From positions 4,608,001-4,672,000 of the forward strand of contig JBAIAA010000008.1 in NCBI GenBank assembly GCA_037893245.1: a DNA stretch of 64,000 bases, given 5' to 3'. This document shows positions 39,937 through 48,906 of the stretch, one piece after another. This stretch comes from Crossaster papposus. Its lineage: Eukaryota > Echinodermata > Asteroidea > Velatida > Solasteridae. A model generated the notes under the pieces. That model worked only from the letters and a program-made list of their open reading frames with translations. It had not been told where the DNA came from and did no database searches. Position 1 is the first letter of the stretch. The number at the start of each line of letters is the position of its first letter. Made by a program: the position numbers and the translations under genes.

Positions 39937-40257
39937 TCAATGTAATCTAAGGGGTAATATCTCTCCCATCCACAATGCATGATCGATATGATCTTTCAGA
40001 AAATCCTCGGTTTCGGGGTGGACAAATACCGTCAGTCCCTGCCTGTGTAATGACAGCCAGGGAATCACTGATTCAAACAGTTCGGGTAGGAAAGCCAGCT
40101 GGCAGCTCCACATAGGATGAGGTCCAACAGGTTTTCTATGCCGTCTTCCGACAGCCACGCCAAAACGTTTACCGGCTTCAAGTGCCAGTTGTTCTGCTTG
40201 TGCAAACGTCGACGCGTCGAAATACAGGTGGGCATGGTAGCCTTGAATGTTTTTCAT
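39937..40257 (-). CDS. DOPA 4,5-dioxygenase family protein
   Basis: 106 residues. Metal-ligand-type motifs of the family are visible: GYHAHLYFD near the N-terminus (residues 5-13), GPHPMWSCQLAF (about 45) and FVHPETEDFLKDHIDHALWMG (about 75-97). Members cleave catecholic rings or are uncharacterised; the substrate here is unknown. It starts 29 bp after doxX ends and is followed by a terminator, so doxX and this gene form a two-gene operon, probably controlled by the divergent LysR gene. Confidence 0.85.
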   Translation of the reverse strand: MKNIQGYHAHLYFDASTFAQAEQLALEAGKRFGVAVGRRHRKPVGPHPMWSCQLAFLPELFESVIPWLSLHRQGLTVFVHPETEDFLKDHIDHALWMGEILPLRLH

Positions 40258-40285
40258 AAGCGGAATACTCTTTTTTCTTGTTAGA

Positions 40286-40690
40286 TTACTGTGCGGTTTT
40301 TAATAGTTTTGCAGCGGATAGTTTGCCGCCACCTGTGAATAGTAATGCGATGCAGACTGCCATCATAAACACAGGATATTCCCACCCACCGCCTTCGGCA
40401 GAAAAGACCCAGCCCTTGGGGAAGTGGACAATGCTGGCTCCAAGCAGGATAGGTAGGGTCAGCATTGCCATGAGGCGTGTCTTTATACCCAGTAGCAGAA
40501 GCAGGCCAGCACCAACTTCACCGGCGAAGACTAAATAAGCGGTAAACCCAGGCAAGCCAAGAGACTCAAAATATCCAACTGTCCCAGGCAAAGTAAAGAC
40601 GAAGTACTTTAGTAAACCATGGGCAAGTAATGCAACCCCAAGGCTAATTCGAAGAATAAGAATTCCCTTGTCATTATTGGTTATTGTCAT
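40286..40690 (-). CDS. DoxX family membrane protein
   Basis: 134 residues with four hydrophobic segments: RISLGVALLAHGLLKYFVF, LPGFTAYLVFAGEVGAGLLLLLG, LMAMLTLPILLGASIVHF and FMMAVCIALLFTGGG. I chose ATG at 40688-40690 because AGGAGATAGC precedes it; a longer frame begins at 40798 but without a ribosome site. DoxX-type proteins are small inner-membrane proteins linked to quinone or redox functions. Pairing with a LysR regulator and a dioxygenase suggests a role in handling aromatic or quinone compounds. Confidence 0.88.
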   Translation of the reverse strand: MTITNNDKGILILRISLGVALLAHGLLKYFVFTLPGTVGYFESLGLPGFTAYLVFAGEVGAGLLLLLGIKTRLMAMLTLPILLGASIVHFPKGWVFSAEGGGWEYPVFMMAVCIALLFTGGGKLSAAKLLKTAQ

Positions 40691-40738
40691 GCTATCTCCT
40701 GTGATTATGTATTTTGTCGTTGTGGTAAGGCTCAGTAT

Positions 40739-40788
40739 TATTGATAATGTTTGTTGAATAAATACTGATTTTATTGAAACATTGTCAA
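40739..40788. promoter_or_regulatory. Probable LysR-type operator between doxX and lysR
   Basis: TTGAAACATTGTCAA (40774-40788) has the TTGA-N7-TCAA dyad and T-N11-A core expected for a LysR-type site. A second, inverted match to the same 13 bases (ATTGATAATGTTT, 40740-40752) lies 22 bp away. Both are in the 122-bp gap between the divergent doxX and lysR starts. Confidence 0.5.
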
Positions 40789-40822
40789 TAAAAAGCAAAC
40801 AATAGAGGTGTGATGGATACTA

Positions 40823-42492
40823 CCTAAATCCTGCAAATAATATCGAAATAAAAGTTGCAATCACCCGTGAATAAAGAGATTAAATGATGTTTTCGTTTCA
40901 TAAAGCATCACTTTTTCAATGAGCAAAAAAAACAAGTCAAAAGCACGTTTGAAGCAGCGGAAGGTACATTTCACTCAAGCTAAAAAGCCGCTTACCAGTC
41001 AGGCTGGACTTATCCCTGTGTTTCGCTTCCTGAACCGGATGGGGCTGGCCGACCTACTGGACAAACGGATTAATATTCAACGAGGCTCTAATGCCACTTT
41101 CCAACTGTCAGATGTCATTCTGATGGTAACCACCGGCATTCTGGCAGGTGCCAAAAGTCTGATGAAAGTGTGCACGGTCTGGCAGGATAGCGTTCTCCGA
41201 GAATGCACCCGTTTTCAACGCATTCCTTGTGACAGTCAATTTGGACGCATTTTAAAGCTGTTCCACTTTGCCAGCGTCGTTGAACTGGAAACCGCTGTCC
41301 ACGAAATGAGGGAGAGTGTTTGGAAACAGGCACTGCGCTCAGGAACATCTACCGTTTATGCTTTTAAACAGGTCACCATTGACCTCGATTCTACGGTAAA
41401 AACCTGTTTTGGTTTTCAGGAAGGCGCAAAGAAAGGGTTTAACGAGAAAAAAAGAGGGGCGCTGTCGTACCACCCGCAGCTGGCCTTTTGCGCGGAAACC
41501 AAAGAAGTGCTGCAGGGTTGGTTACGAAGTGGTGATGCCTACACTGCTAATGGCTCCATAGAGTTTATGAAACAGTTGCTGGTTACTCTGCCTTCCCACA
41601 TGAAGATTTTTTTCAGGGCTGATAGTGGCTACTTTGGTGGACCATTACTGACCTATCTGGAGGATTTAGGACATCGTTATCTGGTTAAGGTCAAACTGAA
41701 GAATCTACACAAACTGTTAATCCCGCAAGACTGGCAACCTGTCGTGCATCAGCCAGGGTGGGAGTGGTGCGAGTTTCAACACTGCTGTGGTGACTGGGAC
41801 CGGGCTCGTTGCTTCGTGGCTGTCCGGCAAAGAAAGATCGGGAAGCCAGAAAACACCCAGTGCGAATTGTTAGACCCGAAGCCAGAGTACGACTACTTCT
41901 GCTACGTGACTACTGAGTCGTTGAGTCCATGGGAGATCCATAAAGCGTATGGCAAGCGGGCTACCTGCGAAACCTGGATCGAAGAGTGCAAAAACCAGAT
42001 GGCTCTCGGGCAGATCAAAACCGATCATTTCATGGCAAACAGTGCGCTTATGCAATGTGCAATACTGGCCTACAATACAACACGTTGGATGGCCCTGATG
42101 AGTGGGAATCGTCAGTTGATGAAGTGGGAGCCGGAAAGCATTCGCTGCTATATGATACGGGTTGCCGGAAAACTGTTGACAGGTAACAGGCAGTTGACCG
42201 TTGCCAGTAACAAAGAGCATCTCTACCAAACGGAGTGGGATGCTTGGCTAGCAGTAGGTGACTGTTTGTAAATAGCGAACAATGGATGATTAGAAAAACA
42301 TTCTGCTAATGCGGAAGGAGTTATCGCGCCCTGATATCAGGAATAGCAGTAAGATGAACCAAACACGACGGCTCATGTGATTAAAATCCACTGAAAAGGT
42401 AAATATTTGCTCGATAGTAGCATAATCAGAATCAGGAGGGCTTGATCAGTTGCTGCGATTGACCTGTTCGGGTTTGGATTGCAGGATTTAGG
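40823..42492 (+). mobile_element. IS1380-family element, copy 4 (inside lysR)
   Basis: 1,670 bp, ends CCTAAATCC, exact duplication TACTA (40818-40822 and 42493-42497). It is inserted 10 bp into the lysR coding sequence and in the same orientation. Members of this family such as ISEcp1 carry outward promoters that drive neighbouring genes. Confidence 0.94.
40919..42271 (+). CDS. IS1380-family transposase (450 aa)
   Basis: Intact transposase with the same DDE motifs as in the copy at 9995-11347; a silent A-to-C change (GCACTG to GCCCTG near 42093) distinguishes it from the copies at 14325 and 27669. Potentially active. Confidence 0.9.
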   Translation: MSKKNKSKARLKQRKVHFTQAKKPLTSQAGLIPVFRFLNRMGLADLLDKRINIQRGSNATFQLSDVILMVTTGILAGAKSLMKVCTVWQDSVLRECTRFQRIPCDSQFGRILKLFHFASVVELETAVHEMRESVWKQALRSGTSTVYAFKQVTIDLDSTVKTCFGFQEGAKKGFNEKKRGALSYHPQLAFCAETKEVLQGWLRSGDAYTANGSIEFMKQLLVTLPSHMKIFFRADSGYFGGPLLTYLEDLGHRYLVKVKLKNLHKLLIPQDWQPVVHQPGWEWCEFQHCCGDWDRARCFVAVRQRKIGKPENTQCELLDPKPEYDYFCYVTTESLSPWEIHKAYGKRATCETWIEECKNQMALGQIKTDHFMANSALMQCAILAYNTTRWMALMSGNRQLMKWEPESIRCYMIRVAGKLLTGNRQLTVASNKEHLYQTEWDAWLAVGDCL

Positions 42493-43279
42493 TACTATCG
42501 AAATGATGCAGGTATATTGCAGGGTTGTTGAAGCGGGTAGTTTCACTCGTGCCGCTGATCAGCTGGGCTTTTCCAAGGCCCTGGTGAGCAAATATGTGCA
42601 AATGCTGGAAAAAAAGTTGGATTGTCGATTATTGCACCGTACAACCCGCACTATGTCATTAACTGATGCAGGAGATCTATACTATCAGCGCTGCACAGGG
42701 ATTCTTGAACAAATTAAAATGCTGGATAGGGAGGTCAGTGGTGATAAAAAACGCGTGACTGGACGGATTCGTATTTCCATTCCCCATACGTTTGGTGAAC
42801 TGTTTATTGTTCCCCACTTATCAGCACTGCTGGCGCAATATCCAGACCTGATACTTGATCTGGTATTTACAGATGCGCATATATCATTAATTGATGAACA
42901 TGTTGATGTAGCTATTCGCATTGGCAGGCTGGAGGATTCTACGCTGATTGCGAAACCACTGGGCGTAGTGGTTGATCGTCTATGTGCATCACCCTTTTAT
43001 CTGAAAGAGCATGGCATGCCAGAGAAACCTGAGGACTTGTGTGAACATCGTTTGATACTGGATACGAATATTCGGGAAGGGCTGTGGCGGTTCACGACCC
43101 CAGAGGGGGAGGAGTGTTCAATGAAAGTCAATGGACAAGTGAGGGTCAACAGTGCGAAAGCCGTTAGAGAGCTTCTGCTACAAGGTGAAGGGATTGCTCT
43201 TGGTCCTTCATTTGCACTGGATGATGCCCTTAAGGAAGGCCGTCTTGTGAAGATCTTTCCAACCTATACATACGGCTAA

Positions 43280-43549
43280 GTTCCTGTTAACAGTTGAATG
43301 AGCTACACTTCTCATGCCTTCTGGTTTTCAGGCACAACGTTATGCAATGCGAGCTATTCAAGAATTTTATTGATGCCATTTCGACATGAACCCTTGAGCA
43401 ATATGAAACCCTCAGCAGAGCAATGGCAGATGCTCAAATAGGTTCTGATGAAGCAGAAGAATCCACCGGTTCTGTCGCTATCGAGAACGAATACTCTTCA
43501 AATACTAAAAGCTCTACATCAGAACTTGAAACCTGCATTTTGTCTCACT
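43280..43549 (+). pseudogene. Remnant of a transposase N-terminus (IS1595-like?)
   Basis: From ATG 43342 the frame reads MQCELFKNFIDAIST, a TGA (43387-43389), then TLEQYETLSRAMADAQIG and continues to SELETCILSH, where IS-A cuts it at 43549. This acidic N-terminal stretch before a zinc ribbon resembles IS1595-type transposases, but the diagnostic part is missing. The sequence starting GGCTAAGTTCCTGTTAACAG at 43275 may be its terminal repeat and truncates lysR. Confidence 0.4.
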
Positions 43550-44666
43550 TAGAACTTACGCATTGACAGGTCCGGCAAAAAATGGCCTCAACCATTCCTT
43601 CCCCTCGGAGAAGCTTTTTATGAAATCCCAGGTAGCTTCTTTGAGGGCGTCTTTCCTGACGCTATAGACGCTTCTGAGTGACCCTGATACTTTCATCGCC
43701 TGAAGACAGGGATAGCCAAAGATAGCCGCAAAAATATGATTCCGGACCTGTCGCTCCCCTCTCACCTTAAAACGCTCGATGTTGCAGAGTTGCTTTAATG
43801 CCCGGTGATACTCTTCGATCGCCCAATGATGGTGGTGCAGCTGATCAAAATCAGATCGTGGAGATAGATCTGCTCCGACATGAGGAGTGTAAACAACGTA
43901 ATGGCGCAGCTCGTTTTTGAGTCGCGTCCGGTAGAGTCGTACATGACCAAAGTTACGTAGCCATACAGTTTTTCCTTCTTCGGGAATCTCCAGGCTCTGC
44001 ACCTGTTGGTAGTTACCCTTTTGCACAGAGACAGTACGGTTGCTTTTAACAGCGAACATAAAACCCAAACCATTGTTTTTCACAGCTTTGAGGTTTCCAA
44101 TACTGCTATACCAAGAGTCACCGGTAACACATGCAGGTTCGAGTCCCCATGCCAGTACTTCTTTCAGCATATCGACAAAGTAGTCATTTTTAGTTTTGCC
44201 ATCGGCTGGATTGTAAATACGAAAATTAACGGGCAAGTTGTAGCCTTTGATGTCCGTGTAATAAAGCGTGATGAGATTAATACCCTTGACGGTTTTGTGG
44301 TGCTTTCCTGAGTAGTAATGACCGACTAAAGCCGTGTAATGGGTATAAGGTTTATCCAGCACCGTATCATCAACCGATAGCGTCCCACCTTCAAGAATAA
44401 GCCTTGCTGACGCTTCTAGAAAAAGATCTTCAGGAGCAAAGTTTTCACGTTGGAGAAAGCGGTTAACACTGTCATGCGATATATCACTCAATTCGCTAAG
44501 ACGGGTACAGGTGGCTGATTTGGGTTCACAGAGTAGAAACCCCGTATACTTCGGGAGGTCGCACTTGGCTGTTGTTGGTTTTGTTATTTTTCTACGCACG
44601 ACGACATCCACTGTTTTTTTGCTGATCTAGCAATTTTTTTGGATGTCTGTCAATGCGTAAGTTCTA
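43550..44666 (-). mobile_element. IS-A copy 9, complete
   Basis: Complete 1,117-bp IS-A in minus orientation. Left flank TCACT lies in the transposase relic; right flank GAAATC is internal IS-A sequence of copy 10. The flanks do not match each other, but GAAATC matches the cut end of copy 6 at 37774-37779. Confidence 0.92.
43556..44611 (-). CDS. IS-A transposase (351 aa)
   Basis: Full-length frame with a few private substitutions (LHHHHWAIEE for LHQHHWAIEE, RFKVRGER for RFQVRGER, GYPCLQAM for GYTCLQAM). Probably still intact, though the substitutions near the third catalytic residue could affect activity. Confidence 0.86.
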   Translation of the reverse strand: MDVVVRRKITKPTTAKCDLPKYTGFLLCEPKSATCTRLSELSDISHDSVNRFLQRENFAPEDLFLEASARLILEGGTLSVDDTVLDKPYTHYTALVGHYYSGKHHKTVKGINLITLYYTDIKGYNLPVNFRIYNPADGKTKNDYFVDMLKEVLAWGLEPACVTGDSWYSSIGNLKAVKNNGLGFMFAVKSNRTVSVQKGNYQQVQSLEIPEEGKTVWLRNFGHVRLYRTRLKNELRHYVVYTPHVGADLSPRSDFDQLHHHHWAIEEYHRALKQLCNIERFKVRGERQVRNHIFAAIFGYPCLQAMKVSGSLRSVYSVRKDALKEATWDFIKSFSEGKEWLRPFFAGPVNA

Positions 44667-45282
44667 GAAATCCCAGGTAGCTTCTTTGAGAGCGTCTTTC
44701 CTGACGCTATAGACGCTTCTGAGTGACCCTGATACTTTCATCGCCTGAAGACAGGTATAGCCAAAGATAGCCGCAAAAATATGATTCCGGACCTGTCGCT
44801 CCCCTCTCACCTGAAAACGCTCGATGTTGCAGAGTTGCTTTAATGCCCGGTGATACTCTTCGATCGCCCAATGATGTTGGTGCAGCTGATCAAAATCAGA
44901 TCGTGGAGATAGATCTGCTCAGACATGAGGAGTGTAAACAACGTAATGGCGCAGCTCGTTTTTGAGTCGCGTCCGGTAGAGTCGTACATGACCAAAGTTA
45001 CGTAGCCATACAGTTTTTCCTTCTTCGGGAATCTCCAGGCTCTGCACCTGTTGGTAGTTACCCTTTTGCACAGAGACAGTACGGTTGCTTTTAACAGCGA
45101 ACAGAAAACCCAAACCATTGTTTTTCACAGCTTTGAGGTTTCCAATACTGCTATACCAAGAGTCACCGGTAACACATGCAGGTTCGAGTCCCCATGCCAG
45201 TACTTCTTTCAGCATATCGACAAAGTAGTCATTTTTAGTTTTGCCATCGGCTGGATTGTAAATACGGAAATTAACGGGCAAG

Positions 45283-46788
45283 GTGTGCCGCTCCGCGGCG
45301 GCTTTCCTCCCGTGCCAAATAGAGGGCTTCCAGCCAACTTTCCTTAACGTCACTTGTCCTTTATAGTTCCATCCTTCACTTTTCATCAACAACCATCTGG
45401 GCTTGTGCTATCCGCACCCCTTCCCGCATGAAGCAACTGCTGCACCTCGCAAAGGCATGGTGGCAGTATTATCAAAAACACAAAGACACTCTGAGACCCG
45501 TTGTTATTGAGACCATGGGGCTACTTCTGGCTTGTGGAACGACTCTTTTGGGATTTGCGACTTTTCGTTGCTCTAAGCTCGGATGTTTCTTTACGAAAAA
45601 GATCTGCTTTGGCTGTAACTCCCGATTTTGTAACACCTGTGGCAAAAAAAAGACCGATCAGTGGCTCGAAAATATGAAGGCCACACTGCCTGATACACGC
45701 TGGCAACACATCACGTTTACTATGCCTGATGTCCTTTGGCGTTTCTTTGAAGTCAATCGTCACCTACAGGGTAACCTCAGTGCAATAGCCGCTAGTATCA
45801 TGCTCGATGCTGCCAAGAAAAAAGGGCTAACTCCCGGTATTTTCAACGCTATTCATACCTTTGGTCGTGATCTTAAGCTCACTGTCCATATCCATTTGGC
45901 TATTACGCTGGGGGGGATTACCACAGATCATAAGCGATGGAAGAAGATAGACTTCCACAAAATAAATACCATGACATGCTGGCGCTACCAGGTTCTTCAC
46001 CTCTTACGGCAAGAAGCCAAAAAAGGGCAGCTCATCATTCCGGATGAGCTATCAAAGCAATGTGGGAACAACTATCGGCTGAATCAGTTTCTCGATACTG
46101 AATATAAGAAACACTGGCATGTTCATTTTGCTGATCCCACTAAAACACCCACGGCAACAGCTAAGTATTTGGGACGTTATCTCACCCGACCTCCCATCGC
46201 TTTATCACGAATTAAGCACTACGATGGCAAAGAAGTGGTGTTTGAGTACCTCGATCACAAAACCAATACACACCGTCTGTTCCATTGTGATATCGAAGAA
46301 TTCATTACACGGCTGATTCGCCATATTCCCGAAAAAGGGTTCAGACTGGTGCGCTACTACGGGTTTCTGGCTCACCGTGTCCGAGGAAAGCTACTGCCAA
46401 AAATCTACGATCTACTGAATCAACCTGAGAAACAAGCACAAAGGATCTACTTTCCCGAGCTGTTGAACGCGACCTTTAGCGTTGATCCACTCAAATGCCA
46501 TGCCTGTGGTGCACAACTGGTATTTTGTGGTGTTACTGTTGGTATAAAACGCTCAGAGCTTCGTCAATACCATAAGGCGCTGGCCTTACAAAAACCGATT
46601 CAGCAGGCGGCATAGGAAAGATCCGTCTGGAGTTTGGTGTTGAGTGAAAAACAGCTTGTTTAAAGGCGTTTTAAGACCCGTAGAGTGCTTTTTCCGTCTT
46701 TCACAGGGTTTTATCACCAAATACAACTCGTTAGCTGGCATGCTGAGGATTAGACTGCGGGCCTCGGCGTTTTGAAAATGCTATGCGG
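45283..46788 (+). mobile_element. IS91-family element, complete
   Basis: 1,506 bp inserted in IS-A copy 10. CAAG is present on both sides (45279-45282 and 46789-46792). IS91 elements target CAAG/GAAC and normally make no duplication, so the left CAAG could be part of the element or a duplication. The right end (GAAAATGCTATGCGG) recurs at positions 5-19 of the window. No terminal inverted repeats are seen, as usual for rolling-circle elements. Confidence 0.88.
45428..46615 (+). CDS. IS91-family transposase (Y2-type rolling-circle)
   Basis: 395 residues. The N-terminal zinc-binding region has CSKLGCFF and CFGCNSRFCNTCGKKKTDQW. The HUH-like metal motif is LTVHIHLAITLGG, with a further HWHVHFADP, and the tyrosines lie in TAKYLGRYLTRPP (Y-x3-Y). 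The C-terminus has a second zinc-type CHACGAQLVFCG. These identify the IS91/ISCR type that moves by rolling circle. The frame is complete, so the element may be active. Confidence 0.9.
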   Translation: MKQLLHLAKAWWQYYQKHKDTLRPVVIETMGLLLACGTTLLGFATFRCSKLGCFFTKKICFGCNSRFCNTCGKKKTDQWLENMKATLPDTRWQHITFTMPDVLWRFFEVNRHLQGNLSAIAASIMLDAAKKKGLTPGIFNAIHTFGRDLKLTVHIHLAITLGGITTDHKRWKKIDFHKINTMTCWRYQVLHLLRQEAKKGQLIIPDELSKQCGNNYRLNQFLDTEYKKHWHVHFADPTKTPTATAKYLGRYLTRPPIALSRIKHYDGKEVVFEYLDHKTNTHRLFHCDIEEFITRLIRHIPEKGFRLVRYYGFLAHRVRGKLLPKIYDLLNQPEKQAQRIYFPELLNATFSVDPLKCHACGAQLVFCGVTVGIKRSELRQYHKALALQKPIQQAA

Positions 46789-47221
46789 CAAGTTGTAGCC
46801 TTTGATGTCCGTGTAATAAAGCGTGATGAGATTAATACCCTTGACAGTTTTGTGGTGCTTTCCTGAGTAGTAATGACCGACTAAAGCCGTGTAATGGGTA
46901 TAAGGTTTATCCAGCACCGTATCATCAACCGATAGCGTCCCACCTTCAAGAATAAGCCTTGCTGACGCTTCTAGAAAAAGATCTTCAGGAGCAAAGTTTT
47001 CACGTTGGAGAAAGCGGTTAACACTGTCATGCGATATATCACTCAATGCGCTAAGACGGGTACAGGTGGCTGATTTGGGTTCACAGAGTAGAAACCCCGT
47101 ATACTTCGGGAGGTCGCACTTGGCTGTTGTTGGTTTTGTTATTTTTCTACGCACGACGACATCCACTGTTTGTTTGCTGATCTAGCAATTTTTTTGGATG
47201 TCTGTCAATGCGTAAGTTCTA

Positions 47222-47376
47222 GAATAGATGAACAATCCGTGCTCTCTCCCCGTTAAAAGTGTTTGCTGAACCGCTGATGAAATGCTTCCCTCTACTGCAG
47301 ACGACAGGCTTATATGGATAGCAGAGCAACGTAAAGGATTTACCAAACATTGCCCTAAGTAATCATCAAGTAACAT
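47222..47376 (-). pseudogene. JAMM-like gene, N-terminal piece
   Basis: ATG at 47374-47376 (AGGTAA about 10 bp before) opens a frame of 52 codons ending GREHGLFIYS at the IS-A left end. The segment E-H-G-L-F-I-Y resembles the catalytic-Glu strand of JAMM/DUF4329 proteins. The frame connects to 37701-37628 when GAATA is counted once, and from there to the HTHP-containing piece at 36351-35808. The joined protein would have about 255 residues. A gene of unknown role, disrupted. Confidence 0.55.
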
Positions 47377-47533
47377 ACTGCACTTACCTGTTGTGGAAGC
47401 TGATTTTTCAAGTCACTCCAATGACCTGTTCGAACGACAATAGACATGGCAAGTCAAATGCCAGAGGAAAGCGCAAAGACAGGTAATGGATAGAAACTAT
47501 TCAGAGTAAGAGGAAACATTGATTGCTTAGCAC
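47377..47533. other. Intergenic stretch upstream of the JAMM-like gene
   Basis: About 157 bp without a reading frame, presumably the promoter region of the JAMM-like gene reading leftward. ISAzo13 copy 2 has inserted at its right edge (TAA duplication 47534-47536). No clear promoter motif. Confidence 0.4.
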
Positions 47534-47601
47534 TAAGGGGAGTGGCATAGAGAAGTTTACCGGAGTATGGTGAGTCTTTCTTCCCTTTCGCCTTTGCCGC
47601 T

Positions 47602-48869
47602 ATGAATACCACAATTGATGTTGCCCCAGAATGTAAGAGTCTTCTTAAGCTCGCCGCAAAGAAACTGAAAGGCCATGATCGCAGGTTGTTTGTGGCTGAG
47701 GTGGCTGAAACACTCTGCTATGGCAGCCCCCGTCTCACTGAAACTGAGTTTGGTTTTGGTCGTCATACCGTAGAACTGGGTATGCATGAAAAATGCACAG
47801 GGATGATCTGTTACGGAAACTATGCTTCATCCGGGAAGCGAAAGAGTGAAGATGTCTCGCCACAATTGGCAGAGGATATTCGCTGCCTTGTAGAACCGGA
47901 AAATCAGGCAGACCCTCAGCTACGCAATACGTTTGCCTATACACGGGTGACAGCAAAAAGTGTACGGCAGAAACTGATAGAAGAAAAAGACTGGGATAAC
48001 GATTCCCTTCCTCAAGTGCGCACTATCAATAATATCTTGAATCGTTTGGGATACAAGCTGCGTAAGGTTGCAAAAACAAAGCCTGAAAAAAAATTCCGGA
48101 AACCGATGCCATCTTTGCCAATATCCGCAGAGTCAGGGAAGAGGCTGACCAAAGAAAAAATGTCTTACAACTCAGCATAGACTGCAAAGCAACGGTCAAT
48201 CTCGGAGATTTTTCTCGGGGTGAAAAAGATAGAGGTTCCTCAGCCGTCAAGGCGCTGGATCATGATATGGCGAAAAAAGACAAAATGATTCCTTTTGGTA
48301 TTCTGAATCTGGACAATGACCAACTCAGCGTATTTTACGGGGTCTCTTATAAAACCAGTGACTTTATCTGTGATGCTCTGGAGCAGTGGTGGTCGGGCAT
48401 TAAAGAAATGCTATCAGCATATAGATGAGCTGGTTATCTACGCGAACAACGGCCCAGAAAACAACAGCCATAGAACCCAGTTTCTTTTCAGAATGGTCAT
48501 GTTTGCTCAGGCAACAGGGTTAAAAATTCAACTTGTTTACTACCCTCCTTATCACAGCAAGTACAATCCCATTGAAAGGTCTTGGGCATTTCTGGAGGAT
48601 CACTGGAGGATCACTGGAGGATCACTGGAGGATCACTGGAGGATCACTGGGGTGGAGCTTTATTGAATACAGCAACAGCGGTTATTGAGTGGACAAAAAG
48701 CATGACGTGGAGATGCATCAGTCCTATTGTTGCACTATTGGATAGAACTTATGAAAAGGGTGTAAAGCTCTGTAAATCTGGGTTAGCAAAAATTAATCCT
48801 TATATTCTGCGTAACCCAGAGCTGAAAAAATGGAACGTTATGATCGTTCCAAACCTGGTAACTTCTTAA
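47602..48869 (+). pseudogene. ISAzo13-family transposase, multiply frameshifted
   Basis: The N-terminal frame (47602-48180, MNTTIDVAPECKSLLKLAAK) is intact in this copy and reaches an A8 run, after which the -1 frame would continue to the catalytic part, as in copy 1. Here the catalytic part has an extra T near 48410 (AAAGAAATGC for AAAGAAAGC) and a 44-bp tandem expansion near 48603, both shifting the frame. The motifs NGPENNSHRTQF and YYPPYHSKYNPIERSW remain. Inactive. Confidence 0.85.
48592..48646 (+). repeat. 11-bp tandem repeat, five units
   Basis: Five perfect copies of CTGGAGGATCA in the transposase gene of ISAzo13 copy 2. The same site in copy 1 has a single unit followed by CTGGGGTGG. 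The expansion adds 44 bp and breaks the frame. Confidence 0.95.
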
Positions 48870-48906
48870 TTGCTGCTTCCCTAAGAACACGCTCTATCGC
48901 TACGAT

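Larger units (their letters stand above)
40813..43279 (+). pseudogene. LysR-family regulator, split by IS1380 after codon 3 and C-terminally truncated
   Basis: ATG 40813-40815 with GATAC.. before the element joins, after removal of one TACTA duplication, to 42498 onward, giving a normal LysR N-terminus. The winged helix-turn-helix is at VVEAGSFTRAADQLGFSKALVSKYVQMLEKKL, with an effector-binding domain beyond. An in-frame TTG inside the IS right end (42479) or the ATGs at 42503 and 42506 could still start a nearly complete protein. At the 3' end the frame stops after FPTYTYG, about 35 residues short of the usual length of near 300, where an IS1595-like relic begins. It probably regulated doxX and the dioxygenase. 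Confidence 0.75.
44667..47221 (-). mobile_element. IS-A copy 10, lacking its right end and split by an IS91 element
   Basis: IS-A sequence from GAAATC (44667) to 45282 and again from 46789 to the left end at 47221, interrupted by the IS91-type element. An additional TGA-forming change (about 44920) and other substitutions are present. The right flank is GAATA (47222-47226). The missing terminal 78 bp correspond exactly to copy 6 at 37702-37779. Confidence 0.9.
47537..48881 (+). mobile_element. ISAzo13-family element, copy 2
   Basis: 1,345 bp with duplication TAA (47534-47536, 48882-48884). It is longer than copy 1 by 45 bp: four extra 11-bp repeat units and one extra T. It lies between the JAMM-like gene and lpxB. 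Confidence 0.88.

Noticed and set aside
38452..44666. tapT-doxX-lysR block as a composite transposon between inverted IS-A copies
   Set aside because: The outer flanks are IS-A fragments with unmatched duplications, and inversion explains the arrangement better than transposition of the block.
44667..45392. 157-codon fused frame at the IS-A/IS91 border as a new gene
   Set aside because: It is IS-A transposase read through into non-coding IS91 sequence.
541..48869. Short frames antisense to transposases that recur with each IS copy (for example 101 aa opposite IS-A, 119 aa opposite IS1380)
   Set aside because: They recur only because the elements recur; the coding strand has clear catalytic motifs.
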